Below are positions 1-12,643 of a stretch of 64,000 nt of DNA, piece by piece. The DNA is taken from contig JBITNC010000002.1 in NCBI GenBank assembly GCA_050084985.1, positions 3,224,001 through 3,288,000 on the forward strand, written 5' to 3'. A model generated the notes under the pieces. The model was not told where the DNA came from and searched no databases. It worked only from the letters and a program-made list of their open reading frames with translations. The position numbers and the translations under genes were made by a program. Numbering within the stretch: position 1 is the first letter of the stretch; every line of letters starts with the position of its first letter. Source of the stretch: Nageia nagi. Taxonomy: Eukaryota > Pinophyta.

Positions 1-1321
1 TAAAGTCTTTGTGAATAACATCAACATTCTCTCTTTCCAAGATTCTAGAACGTGTTTTATACACATGTTTATCATCAAAGCAGGTTCAAAATCCACCAAA
101 GGAAAGAGTAGCTTAAGGGGAATGAGGTAAGATTGGGCCTTAGGAGGGGCGAATAATAGCAACAACTATATCAAATGAAGGACTAGATCAGAGGGAATCA
201 GAAAAAGACTATTGGTGTGGAACAAAAGGGGCAAAGGAAGCGACATGTAAGGTGGTTGGGGTGGGTGTAGGCACAAGGGGAGCATTGGAGGTAATGGGAT
301 GGCAGGTTGGAGGGTTATGGTTACATAACAAGAGTAACATATGGTTACATGGTAGCAGTAGCATTATTGATGATCAGCTGAGAGGAGGAACCATTTTCAA
401 GTTGATTTTGCAAATGATTTTTTCTATTAGGAACTATTTTCTAACCCTCCTAGTCTCCTGTTGGGAATAATTATTTCTATTAGGAACCATTAGCTAGAGA
501 TGGAGGACTAACAGAGGAACCTTGAGGTTGTTTAAACTTCCACTTCATTAATGGGCAATCTTTGATCATACAGACCATTAACTAACAACTATAACAAGTG
601 TTTGGCAAGTTGATATAAAGAAGCCTCTAATGCAAGGTGTGTTCATTAATTTTAACATCTAGTAAATTCTCCTGTAAATCCTTAGTGAGGTAACCTTGAT
701 ACAAACCCTTCTAATGGGATGAGCAAAAAAATATTTTTCCAGCTCCAAACAAACAAACATACTAAGAGACAAAACTCACTCCTATAAAAAACCCCAAAGA
801 GGGACAGGTAACCCATGGAACTCTACCCAAATTAGGACTTCTAAGCCAACTTAATCAGATGCTACCAAATCCCATGTGTAAGATTACATAATAAGCAAGT
901 AGTTTCAGATGGTCTATGGGCCCTTATTAAGGACCCTTTGCTCATGAGATGGTTTAGTGAAACAAATCAGAAAATACCCTTTAGTGAGGCTTTGAATATT
1001 TTAAACCTTAATACCATGAAGGCTCTAGACTTGTTGCACGCAAGTGTAGATAAGGGTGTCATTTGGGATTCTATCAAGAAAATAGCACACCAAGGTATGG
1101 CTTTCAAACCAGGAATAAGTAGAAATAGACTTCTCAAGCGGAATGCAAATTTCAGGAATGGAACCTTTTTTAGTCCCTAAATTGTGTAAATAATAATATA
1201 AACACAAAATAAGCATGAAGATGGTAGTTATTTAAATTTACTGATAAATAAATGAAAATTATGCACTTGATTATAATGAGGCAATCCTCAAGGTATGACA
1301 AGAGAATAAGGAGGATTGCAT
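1..1321. other. No recognisable gene
   Basis: No coding region, RNA gene or transposon terminus could be recognised here. The open frames are short (80 codons or fewer) and show no family motif. The stretch ends at the target-site copy TGCAT (1317-1321) of the copia element that follows. Confidence 0.5.
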
Positions 1322-1802
1322 TGTTGGAATGTATAATGCCTTATTGTAAAGGTTTGTAGTAATACTCTTTGTAAATTCACTAATACTTAAGAGTATCATT
1401 AGATACCTTATGTATTTAAGTGAATATGATAATTTAACTTGTCCTACACTCCATGTCATGGGCAAACCCCTTGGGTGAAAGGGTGTTCCATGTCATGTCT
1501 TTGTGCTTAGGTAAAAAGGTGATCTAAATAGGGATTTTAGCTTATAAATAAAAGGCACCCTCTTTGTTATCATACACCAATTTTATGGAGTAAATTTATG
1601 GTATAGGATAGTGTTTAGAAAATTTGTAAGCATTCATATTTGTGAAGGAAGTAAGATCTTGTTAGTGGATGTACTCCTAGTTGGAGGAACCACTTTATCT
1701 CTTGTATCACTTTGTGAGATTGTTTACTATTTATATATGAGCTTGAGCTTTCATGAGATCTTGGTAGTTTAGGATTGTTTATGTTATATTTCAATCCTCA
1801 CA
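1322..1802 (+). repeat. 5' LTR of copia element
   Basis: 481 bp, TG...CA ends, about 90% similar by eye to 4725-5213. A TATA-like box (CTTATAAATA, 1541-1550) lies in the position expected for the LTR promoter. Confidence 0.93.
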
Positions 1803-2086
1803 TTTAGTATCTTGAACATGCCTCAAAAGGTGTTTTACCCTAAATGGATTTTATGGGACACCTATTCAAGGTGTAAATAGTAGTGCTCATTGCTTCACCT
1901 CATAAGAAATTACGAAGATTACCTAACATGCATCTAGCCATCTCTATAATTATTCTATTTTTTCTTTCACAACACCATTCTATTGAGGAGTGTATGGAAT
2001 TGTAAACTGCCTCTTGATTCCATACTTAGCACAATAGACATTGAACTCATTGCTATTATATTCTCCCCCATTATTTCTAAGAAAAG
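1803..2086 (-). pseudogene. Inverted copia integrase fragment
   Basis: Read on the minus strand this stretch gives a recognisable copia integrase core: [10 protein letters not shown], then YTPQ followed by a stop and NGVV, then a segment resembling MARCML, then GEAMSTTIYTLNR. It contains several stop codons. It starts at the inner edge of the 5' LTR and runs opposite to the LTRs and to the rest of pol. The adjoining plus-strand sequence from about 2088 continues the integrase C-terminus in the normal direction. An internal inversion, or recombination between opposed copies, is the simplest reading. Confidence 0.85.
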
Positions 2087-2087
2087 A

Positions 2088-3960
2088 AAAAAGTTGGATA
2101 AAAGAGCTAAAAAATGCATCTTTATGGGTTACGATGGTTAGCATAGAGGCTACAAGCTCTACTCTCCATCCTACAAAGCAGTGTTTGTTTCAAGGGATGT
2201 AAAGTTCAATGACTTCCTAAAGAATCTACTTCTATTGAGGATGTTGATGATCCATATGACTTATCAGTTGCATCTAGCTAGTTGGATATTGATGTAGACA
2301 AGTTACCTCAGGAGCAAAATTCTCCAACTCAAAGGATAACAAGGAGCATGACCTTGAACAAATCCTTATATGCCAAAATTGACAACAAGAATGAGCCCTC
2401 ATCATTCAAATAAGCTTCAAATAAAGAGTGCTAGATGGAAGCTATGAAAGTGGAATATGAGGCGCTTATGAAAAATGAAACTTGAGACTTAGTTTCTTAT
2501 CCCAATGAGAAAAATGTGATTGACAATAAGTGGATCTACAAGGTCAAGTTTAAGTCAGTTGGGGATATTGAGAAATACAAGGCAAGGTTAGTAGTCAAAG
2601 GTTTTGCTCAGAAATACAATGTAGATTATGAGAAATCCTTTGCTCCAATAGCAAAGATGCCTACTATCAGAATTATCTTTGCTCTCTTTGCAAGTCAAAG
2701 ATGGAAAGTTTTTCAACTTGATGTCAAGAGTGCATTTCTCAATGGTCACTTAGATGTGGAAATCTACATGAATCAACTAGAAGGGTTTATTGTGGAAGGT
2801 AAAGAGTCCTTTGTGTGCAAGCTAAAGAAGTCATTGTATGAACTTACGCAAGCACTTAGAGCTTGGTACAAGAAGATTTTAAAATACTTTGTAGACATTA
2901 TATTCTTCAAATATTTTTCTAACTCTGATTTATATGTATTCAATGAAGGAAAATACGTGGTCTTAATTCTCCTTTATATGGAATATCTTTTTATTACTAG
3001 GAACAATGATGAAATCATCCAAGAGTGTATATCCAAGCTTAAAGCAACATTTGAAATTATTGGTCTTGATCTCTTGCACTAGTACCTTGGAATGCAAGTG
3101 TATCAATACAAGAATTGTAACTATTTTAGTCAATCGAAGTATATATCAAACATCTTGCAGAAGTTTAGACTGAAGAAGTGTAGATATATTGCAATCTGTT
3201 CATTTGGTATCAGAGCAAGGTTTCAATCTTAGGACTTGTTTCTTCTAGAACCACTATTTCTCTGAGTTCCAACTCTTAGTTGGCTGATGTTATAGCTTAT
3301 AGGTAATTAATTGGTAGTCTTTTGTATTTGACTATTTCCAAGCTAGATATTGCCTTTGCAATGAATTTGATAGTATGATTCATGCAGAAACCACATGTTG
3401 AGCACCTCAATGCTATTAAGCAAATTTTGAGATATGTTCCAGGGACTAAGGATCTTGCTCTCAAGTATTCTAAATTTCCTTCATTTATTCTCTCAAAATT
3501 TTTAGATTTTGACTACGGAGGGGATAGAGATAACAAGAAATTAACCTTTGCATATTTTTTAGCATTGGTTCAAGTGCTATCTCTTGGGCCTTCAAGAAGC
3601 AACCTATTATTTCTCTTTCCACCATAGAATTTGAATATCATGCTATGTTTGTTACAATCCAAGAAGCTATTTGGCTAAGGTATCTTCTAAAATAAATTGG
3701 GTATGAGCATGCTAGCTCATATTTGATTTTTCAAATAATTAGTTGGTAATTTCTTTGGCTAAGAATCTTGTGTTCCATAAGAGAACAAAACATGTGGAAA
3801 TTCAAACCCTTTTTATCAAGGAGAAGGTTCTTGATGGCATCATAAACCTAGGGTATTGTCCATCAACCTTGAACTTCATTGATTTGTTCACCAAGCCCCT
3901 TCTTGAAGCTTAGTTCTGTAAGCTTAGGAATGCTATTGGATTGATGAAGTTGCCCTCAAG
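2088..3960 (+). pseudogene. Copia pol relic: integrase C-terminus, reverse transcriptase, RNase H
   Basis: The first part ([14 protein letters not shown]...GYKLYSP...VFVSRDVKF) is the copia integrase C-terminal segment. The longest open stretch, 2516-3082, is reverse transcriptase: NKWIYKVKFK, KARLVVKGFAQ, FAPIAKMPTIR, FQLDVKSAFLNG, KLKKSLYELTQA. The normally invariant YVDD active site is replaced by YMEY, so this RT cannot be active. RNase H follows in broken frames (3270-3960), with LNAIKQILRYVPGTKD and a degraded final segment. Stops and frame changes occur throughout. Confidence 0.93.
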
Positions 3961-4647
3961 GGAGAATGAAATTTGAATTCTTGTGTTGAATTCATATTTG
4001 TGATGATAACTTCACCCCTAAGAGGATTTTATATTGTCTAATGTTGATTTTGTTGTACACCTTCATGGTAAGTTCGTTTGCATGAGGAACTTGTACAAAT
4101 TTTTAAAGCAAAAGATTGGCCAATCTAGCACTATTCAGTGTTCCATGTGTGAAGAACTTGTATGTGTCTTTTGGCACTATTCAGTTATCCATATGTGAGA
4201 AACTCATATGTGCATTTTGTTATGCTTTATTTTGTAATGTTAATCAACACATATTTTGTATATAGTAGATGATTATGAGTTTTGGCTTGGCATCTTCGTG
4301 ATGACTTATAGTGCACCATTGATCAGTTTATGATGGTATTTGTTTGATTCATCTATCTTTATTAATATGAATATATTGGATCTAACTAATCTTGTTATTT
4401 GAGCTACTTATGATTTGCAAGTTCCTTGAGATTGCAAGTTACTTACTTTGGATGTGCAAGCTCATAGAGACTCGTCATGATTTCCATTTGGATGATTACT
4501 TTATGTACATTAAAACCAGTTATGGTTAATGATTGTATTGTAAATCATTTGTTAAAATGGTAAAGTAATTAGTCTCAAACTAGATCTTTCTTACTTCACA
4601 AATATGTAAAATGTTCTTATCTTTGGTTATATTTGTTTAGAGGAGAA

Positions 4648-4653
4648 CTCTCT

Positions 4654-4693
<40 letters not shown>
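4648..4693. repeat. CT microsatellite
   Basis: About 46 bp of CT dinucleotides with one CC interruption, just upstream of the 3' LTR. The related minus-strand copies have only short AG runs at the same place, so the expansion is specific to this copy. Confidence 0.95.
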
Positions 4694-4724
4694 ATGCTTT
4701 ATCCCAATATTGTATTAAGGGGAG

Positions 4725-5213
4725 TGTTGGAATGTATAATGCATTATTGTAAAGGTTTGTATTAATACTCTTTGTAAATTCACTAATACTTAAGAGTATC
4801 ATTAGATACCTTACATTTTTAAATGAATATAATAATGTAACTTGTCCTACACTCCATGTCATGAGCATGCCCCTTGGGTAAAAGGGTGTTGCATGTCATG
4901 CCTTTGTACATTGGGTAAAAAGGTGATTCAAAGAGGGATTTTAACTTATAAATAGAAGGCTTCCTATTTGTTATCATACACCAATTTTATGGAGTAAAGT
5001 TATACTATAGGATAGTGTTTAGGAGATTTGTAAGAGTTCATATTTGTGAATGAAGTAAGATCTAGTTAGTGGATGTACTTTGAGTTGGAGAAACTACTTT
5101 ATCTCTTGTGTCATTTTGTGAGATTATTTACTTTGAGTTATTTAGATGTGAGCTTGAGCTTTCATAACATCTTGGTAGTTTAGGATTGTTTATGTTATAT
5201 TTCAATCCCCACA
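4725..5213 (+). repeat. 3' LTR of copia element
   Basis: 489 bp, begins TGTTGG directly after the purine tract and ends ACA before the target-site copy TGCAT. Differences from the 5' LTR are scattered, so the insertion is not recent. Confidence 0.93.
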
Positions 5214-8200
5214 TGCATTGAATCAAATATGGATTTGATGATGATAATGAATTGTGCAAACTAGCATTCGTCACTACTTTAGTAGATTCTAATAGTGACT
5301 CATTGGCCACTACTTTAGTAGATACCAATATTAATATGTGGTCCACTATCTTGATGATGCCAATGGTGATTCATTGCTTTAGTAGATACTAGTGTTGACA
5401 TGGTGGGAAAGCTTATTGAAAGGAAGTAATCAAGAGCATAAGTTCTTGGAACCCAAAAAGAATAGAGCGAACGACTTTGATGTCATCCATAGCCTGCAAC
5501 AACAACATCCACACCCTTCTTTCTTGCAACAACAACACAATAACAAAACTTGTGAAACTCCCTAGTATAAGAAATGGAGTCACCCCCATCCATCAAGCGA
5601 GGAGAAGAGAGTTTATGTTTGCATTATGGGAAATGGTTGAAGAAATCCATCTTGGAGAGTAGAGCCAAAGGCATCATCAATCCTTCAAGATGAGAGTTTC
5701 TAGGGAATTCTTGGAGAAGCCTTAAAATATCATCTTCCCCCATCTTATTTTTGTCTTTATCACCCCATTCATGGAGCTTTCCTAAGGTAACCATGATCCG
5801 AAATGGATTTTTGGATGCATTGAAAAGGTGAAAAATAAAGTTCCTCTTTTTCTATCTTTATGTGCTCGATATCGAAGTCCTCTTCTCCAAGATCTCAATG
5901 CTTTGAATGATGAAGAAAACGGAGTTGTGGTTCATGAAATACTAATCCTTGAAGTTTTGAAAAAAAATAATTAAAGATTATTAGTTTTGAAATTAAAATA
6001 GTAAATATTTAAAATGTTGTTATATCATCATTTATTCCCATTGGTGGGACCCAACATCCAAGGTGGCATCCAAGTTGGTAGTTAACAAGTGGAAGTCCAT
6101 GAGGGAAAGTTAACTGGTGAGTTCATTGAACAATGAGGGCAACCACGATCGCCACATGGAGGTCCCTTATCCTTACCATGATCCCAAGGCATGTACGAAT
6201 TCATCTACATTCACCTAATATTAGTGATTAATTGATGATCAAAAGAGGTTAGCAATGTACGTAGTACAAGTTAATTGGTAGGTGGCAGAGATCAATGATG
6301 TGGTAGACCTTGTGTATAAGCTCATGTGGTATACGACAATGATGCCTATGTATAAAGGAAGTTAGGCGATGTTTATTAGTCAACATGATAATGGCACCAG
6401 CTAGTTGATTCTACCCATTATAGCATGCCTGTTGGATTATATGGAATTTGATAAGCCATTAGCTTGGAGAGGAAGATATTGTTGGTCAAAAGGGTTATTT
6501 GAATCCCCTTGGTTGGTGATTATTGTACCAAGTGGCACCTCCCTATTTAATTTGCTCACCATTCCATTCTGTTGGTTTTATAATAGTATTTAGGTTAATA
6601 TTTATTGGAGTTATCATTATATGGTATTAAAAATAGTTTTGTAGAATATTTCAATACTCACTATTGACCGATTTAATTGGAGAGCCCTAAAACCAAGGAG
6701 GAGAGTTGCTACGAGAAAACCAAAAGAAGGATAATTTTGTTAAGAGGATGAGCATTATTATAACAAGAGGGAAAATACCTATGTTGGTATTATTTGTTTT
6801 AACTACTCTTAATCTCATTTTTAAGCTCCTTAGTGTCATAAAAGGAGGCTTAGGGAGAGTAGAATAGTTAGCTAGAATTCAAGGAGAGAATTCTTCTGAG
6901 TAAAATTCCAAGAGTGGAATGGTGTTCCCATTTCTTAAAGGGATTTGGAAGAGATGTTATGCTAGTGAAAGCATAAGCAAATATTTGTAAAATTCCATGT
7001 TAACATAGCATAAAAATTATGTAAGAGAGTAGTGAGATTGTTGTGGCATTAGAAGGTAAAATCCATTTGGATATTGGAGGCTTCAATACAACGATGTTGT
7101 AGTCACTTTCCATTATAGATTTAGATATGCTAAATGTAGCCCCACATCAGGTGAACCAAGGTATATCGATATCGCATTTTGTGGTAAATGATTTCTCTCT
7201 TTTATTTATTTTGGCAATTATTTTATGTTATATAATTGTTTAAATATTAAAAATTTTGCAAACACTTGAAAATGGACAAGTGTGAGAATTCATAAGATGA
7301 CCTTAGAAATTCCATAGATAACTAGAGTTTACATATCAAACCAAGTCAAAAAGGGGCATACAAGGGCATCAAATCAGGAATGTTCAAGGGCGAATGGTTC
7401 AATTTTAGGCATGTATTTTTCTTATTTAATTCTTTGGATTATGCAGTTTCAATTCCTTTCATTACATATCCATAGAGGGGTAAAATGTAAATGCCTAACT
7501 ATGATTTTTAATAATTAAAAAATCATATTTATTGCATTAAATAATATTATTATAAAAAATGGTATAAATGCATCACAAGCAATGTAATGAGTAGATAACA
7601 ATGTAAAAAGTGTAGATCTCAAGAACAAATGCATCTATAAAAGAATATCAATGCAAGATATTCCATATGCAAGCAAGTCCAAGGAATGCATCACAACTGG
7701 AACGGTGTCTTTAGACACCACCAATCAACCTTGGATTTGTTATGCCCTAGTTGCAGTGATCATATTCCACTCTTTGCGTGAGGTCAAATTCTTCATAATT
7801 GAGAGCATCGACACCTTAAATTTGATTATTTTCATGGCATGGGCGCTCTAGTTCCTACATCTGGCAAAGAGGTAATTCGACTGCTTAGAGCTCATCGATG
7901 ATCAAAAGATAGGTGTGTGACCACTTGTTTCACATGTACTCGAAAAGATGTATTGTAAACATATTAATGAATTATTAATTTAATTCATTATTTATGATTT
8001 ACACCTTTACCTCATGGAATACTTTTGGAACAAACTTATGAGGATGTTTCCCAAGCACCATTTCTTCCTAAAATAAGCTCGGCATCAACTAAGCTAGTTG
8101 AATGGTTGGCGACCATTATTAAAGGAAACAACAACACCTAAGGCAATGTTATTGATATACATGCTAAAGCAATAATTATTTCCCTCTCTAGATCTGCAAG

Positions 8201-8484
8201 GAGTAGGTAGAGTAACATGCACTCAAGAGGGCCCTCAAGCTCAAAGATGGCAAAACTGGTATGATTAAAGCATGCAAAACCTAGCAAAGCTCAAATACAG
8301 AATTTATCAGTATCATTTTATTAACCTTTATACATTTCCTACCACTCAAAAAAAAAAAATTATCATAATTTATCTTAATTATTTTTCACAAAATACATAT
8401 CCAAAACAACTAAATAAAACATATAATCACAGCTCAAAACTCAAAAATATTATAAAAATAAATAAAAATAAAAACATTTGAAAC
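5214..8484. other. Intergenic, nothing recognised
   Basis: A 3.3 kb AT-rich stretch. Short open frames exist (for example 5477-5662, 6405-6593, 7651-7851) but none has recognisable motifs, and all are within the length expected by chance. 8340-8480 is strongly A-rich. Confidence 0.5.
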
Positions 8485-8935
8485 GCATGCAGTAATGGAT
8501 GTTGACTATTGGATAAAGTCGTTGAGACTTTCAATTATTGCTTGCCACCTGAAAGGAGGGAGATTCTGTTGAGTAAATCATGTTGACCATTGAGAAATTT
8601 ATGTTTTGTGTTTTCATAACTTTAGCAAGTAGTTAGGAAACGTCTCCACTAAGATGAATTTTGTGACTAGTGGAGGCGGGGAGATAAAGAGACAGAGCTA
8701 GGATGAAAAGGGGGTTTGTGTATTTTGAATGCAAATAATGTGTTGTAGGTGTTCTGAGGATTTCTGAGTGATTAGACTGATTTGTTATTTGGCCCCAAAA
8801 GATCTCTATTTTTAGTTCATAGTTTTGTATTCCTTATGTTTGTTTTTTTTGTCTTGGGTGTAGTTGCATTGCTATGATTGCAGGTTTATCAGAAGGTTGG
8901 TGTTGTCCTACTTCATTCGGGCCTACCCTGCATCA
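8485..8935 (+). repeat. 5' LTR of gypsy element
   Basis: About 451 bp. It matches the 3' LTR over its first roughly 270 bp, up to the shared GTGTTGTA, and then carries a further segment that the 3' LTR has lost. Its first three bases read GCA instead of the expected TGA. Confidence 0.85.
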
Positions 8936-8960
8936 GTTTTGGTATCAGAGGAACTCATAA

Positions 8961-9900
8961 AATGGCTCAGAGAGGAGTCCAGGTGAACTGGAGAAGGAGG
9001 AATAGGAGGAACAATGGATTAAGACGTAATGATGGTGGAGAATTACTCAAAAGATTGGAAGCACTTGAGGCTAGGCTAAGGCATGATGAATCAAAAGATG
9101 AGCAAGAATATGAAGTTGTCCCTATTGCAATAGCAGACCCCATGGAAAGATTGATTGAGGCCATTTCAAAACAAGGGACTAAAACTAAGGTGGAAGTTTC
9201 AGAATTCAAAGGTGAGTTGAACCCTGATAAATATTTAGATTGGTTGCAAGAGTTAGAGAAGTATTTTGACATGGAAGCATAGAGGAAGAGGACCTAAGAA
9301 GGGTAAAATTTGCAGTTACAAGTCTGAAATCACATGCATCTTTGAGGTGGAATAATATTCAAAATACTCGAACAAGGCAAGGTAAAGATAAGATTAAACT
9401 CTAGCCAGAAATGCTAAAAGAGTTGAAGGCTAAGTTTTTATCCAATGACTATTCATAGAAGATCTTTAAACAATTCTAGAACTTGAACCAAAAAGATTTG
9501 TCTGTGTTGGAATATACAGAACATTTCATGAAGCTACAGATCCGTGCGAATGTGCCTAAAGACAATGAACAGTCTGCGACAAGATATGCCAATGGATTGA
9601 ATTTTCAAATACAAGATGAGACGGCCTCAATTAAGCTACACACCGTAGATGAAGCATATCAATATGCTTTTAGAGCTAAAGAGAAACTGCAACATGGTAA
9701 GAGTAAATCATCCAGCCAGAGAGGTGAGAAGAACTCAAGAAATGCCCAAGGTGAAAGACCTGGAGAAGGTTCAGGAGTGAAGCCAGATTCCATAGGGAAA
9801 AGGAGGTTTTTGAGGCAGAGGAAGGGGACAACCATTTGGTTACAGAAGACTGTTGAAGTGCTTCATATGTGGTGAGCCTCACAAAGCACTGGATTGTCCA
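8961..9900 (+). pseudogene. Gypsy gag relic
   Basis: Begins at the ATG at 8961, directly after the leader (MAQRGVQVNWRRRN). It is broken into three frames: 8961-9282, 9483-9875, then 9853 onward. Recognisable parts are the acidic N-terminal region, FKGELNPDKYLDWLQELEKY (typical of plant chromovirus gag) and a zinc knuckle CFICGEPHKALDC near 9856-9894, which lacks one residue between the second Cys and the His. At least two frameshifts and several stops separate the parts. Confidence 0.88.
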
Positions 9901-12120
9901 CAAAACCCAAAAAGGGCATTAGTAACAGAGGAAGAGGAGTTTGAGCCAGAAAGAGTTGAAGCTGAGACTGGAGAGGATTTGATGCTACAAAGGACGTTAA
10001 CATCTGAAAATAAAGTGTGTATCGAAGCTTATTGGAGAAGAAAACATATTTTCAGAACGAAATGCAAATGCAAGGATAAAGTTTGCAAGGTAATCATAGA
10101 TGGAGCTTCCACTGATAACCTAGTAAGTGCAAAAATCGTACAAAAGCTACAACTTGTTTGTATTCCTAAAGCAAATCCATATAAGATTTATTGGCTAAAA
10201 ATGATCATATTGTACTGGTAAATCAATTTCACATGATTTCTTTTAACATTGGACCATATGAAGATAGAATATTATGTGATGTGGTGCCAATGGATGCATG
10301 TCACTTACTATTGGGGAGGCCCTGGCAATCTGATCGAGCAACACTTCATGATGGCAAAAAAAATACTTATGAGGTACAAGCTAGAAAGAAATACCTTCTA
10401 AAGCCTTGGAACGAAGGAGAAATATCTAAGATATCAGCATTATCTCTTGTGACAATGCAATATAAAAAGTTTTACAAAGAAGCCAGGGGAGATGTGTGTT
10501 ATGTGTTATGTCCGATTGAAGAAAAATAAGCAGAACATGGTGAATTGTCACCAACAATGAAGAAATTATTGGAAGAATATTCTGATGTAACTCCAACAGA
10601 GCTACCGGCTGGTTTACCCCCCTCATGTCCCATTACCCACCATATTTCATGGTTCCATGATGAAAACTTCCTAACCAAGTGCCTTATAGACTAAGCTCAC
10701 ATGAAAATGAAGAAATAAGAAGGCAAATATCAAAATTATTATCAAAAGGCTTTATAAGGAAGAGTATGAGTCCTTGTGCCACACCAGCTATAATCTCTCC
10801 TAAGAAAGAAGGCAAATGGACGATGTGTGTTGATTATCGAGCTATCAACAAGATCAAAGTAAAGTATCATTATCCATTACTCAGGATGAATGGCATTCTA
10901 GGCTGTCTAGTCGATGCCAAGATCCTCTCTAAATTTGACTTGAGGAGTAGGTATTATCAAGTATGAATTCAAGAAGGAGATGAATGGAAGACAAGGTTCA
11001 AAACAGAGGATGGTTTATATGAATGTCTCGTGATGCCATTTAGATTGTCTAATGCTCCAGCCACCTTTATGTGAACCATGGATGAGGTATTTAGATCCTA
11101 CATTGGAAAATGTGTGATTATTTACTTTGATGGTATTTTGATATTTGATAAAAATTTAGAAAAACATCTGGAGCATTTGAAATCAATATTTGATACATTG
11201 ACAACAAATAGATTATTTGTGAACCTTGAAAAGAGTGAGTTTTGTAGAGACAATAGTTTTTCTTGGAAATGTGATTTTAGCAAATGAAGTAAGTATCGAT
11301 CCAAAAAAGATTAGAACCATACTTGAATGGCCTACTCCTCAAAGCATCACCAAGGTAAGAAGTTTTCAGGGATTTGTGAATTTCTATAGGAGATTTATCG
11401 GAAATTACAATGGGGTGAGTGCTCCTTTGACTGAATGCACTAAAGGGAAGTCCTTCTCATGGACCAAGGCAGCTGAAAGAAGCTTTGAACATCTCAGAAA
11501 GAAAGTTACAGACGCTCCAATTCTAGCCTTACCAAACTTTGAAAAGATGTTTACTGTAGAATGTGATGCTTCAATTGTGGCCATTGGAGGAGTGTTCAGC
11601 CAAGAACAAGAAGGTAAGCCAGTTGCTTATTTCAGTGAAAACTTAAATGATGCTAAGAAAATGTATGGAACTTATGATAAAGAGTTATATGCTATTGTTC
11701 AATCATTGCAGCAATGGAGACATTGTCTTTTGCATAGAGTATTCATTTTGTTCACAAATAACCAAGCATTGAAATATATAAATTCTCAAGCCAAATTATC
11801 TCTTAAACATACCAAATGGGTTTCATATTTGAAGTTTCACCTTTGCAATTCAGCATATAAGTGGAAAAACTAATGTTGTGGCAGATGCTCTAAGTAGAAG
11901 GCATCGTCTACTTGTTAAAATGATAAATGAGGTTATTGGATTTGAAGAGATGAATAGAAGTTTGGGAAACTTACTACGAAGCCTAATGGGTGAGAGTCCA
12001 AGAAAATGGGATTTGGTCTTACCACAAGCTGAATTTGTCTTCAATTCTAGCATCAATAGGTCCATTCGAAAGTCCCCATTCCATATTGTTTATGGTGATA
12101 ATCCAAAGGGATAGTTGATC
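9901..12120 (+). pseudogene. Gypsy pol relic: protease, RT, RNase H, integrase remnant
   Basis: Protease: the active-site segment is IIDGASTDNLVS near 10095-10130. [44 protein letters not shown], then YFDGILIF where the catalytic YxDD should be, so one catalytic Asp has become Gly. RNase H (11226-11873): FTVECDAS, YDKELYAIVQSLQQWRHCL, ending in VVADALSRR at 11878. After that the reading passes directly to the integrase C-terminal side (NLLRSLMGESPRKWDLVLPQ), so the integrase catalytic core is deleted. Frameshifts and stops are frequent. Confidence 0.92.
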
Positions 12121-12435
12121 TAATTGAACTTCTAGAAGACAAGCGTGTGAGTCAAAATTCAGAGTATTTTGTAAAACATATGCATGATGTGCAACAAGTC
12201 AGACAAAAGTTACAAATTAGTAATGAAAAGTATAAAACAAGCACAAACTTGCATAGGAGGCAGAAATTGTATCAAGAAGGTAATCAAGTCATGATTTATC
12301 TTCGGAAGGAGAGGTTCCCTGCAAAAACTTATCATAAATTAAAACCTAAGAAGATTGGCCCATAAAAAGTGCTTAAGCAGTTAAATCAGAATGCATACTT
12401 AATAGTACGATGTTCAAGAGAAATGACGCCAACAG

Positions 12436-12630
12436 TTGCCACCAAAGAACAAGGAACGCATTGAAAAAGTAGTGGATACCAAGCTCACTACTACTAGATC
12501 CAACAGTAACAGAGTGTATTTAGTTAGATGGGAGGGTTTGCCAGATTCTAATAACAGTTGGATCACAGAAGCTGAACTAATAAAGTTTACTGAGTTATAT
12601 TCTTCTAAACCAGCAGGTTCAAAGATTTAA
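12436..12630 (+). pseudogene. Chromodomain at C-terminus of gypsy integrase
   Basis: The open frame contains VVDTKLTTTRSN, YLVRWEGLPDSNNSWITEA and ELIKF, the chromodomain core of plant chromoviruses that guides integration toward marked chromatin. It lies just before the polypurine tract and 3' LTR, the expected place. It is separated from the rest of pol by frame changes. Confidence 0.85.
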
Positions 12631-12643
12631 AAGAAGGGGAGAA

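Larger units (their letters stand above)
1322..5213 (+). mobile_element. Ty1/copia LTR retrotransposon, internally deleted and rearranged
   Basis: The element is bounded by related LTRs that begin TGTTGGAATGTATAATG and end in CACA. A perfect 5 bp target-site duplication, TGCAT, flanks it (1317-1321 and 5214-5218). At 3.9 kb it is shorter than a full copia element: gag, protease and most of the integrase are gone, and no primer-binding site follows the 5' LTR. The remaining order is an inverted integrase piece, the integrase C-terminus, RT, RNase H, a 3' non-coding region with a CT microsatellite, a purine-rich tract (AAGGGGAG), and the 3' LTR. Frames contain many stops, so it is a dead copy. 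It is related to the minus-strand copies at 22528-26077. Confidence 0.93.

Noticed and set aside
938-1180. 80-codon open frame near the window start
   Set aside because: No recognisable domain, no splice partners, and surrounding sequence is stop-rich.
8272-8481. 69-codon Asn/Lys-rich frame
   Set aside because: Low-complexity AT-rich DNA just before the gypsy LTR.
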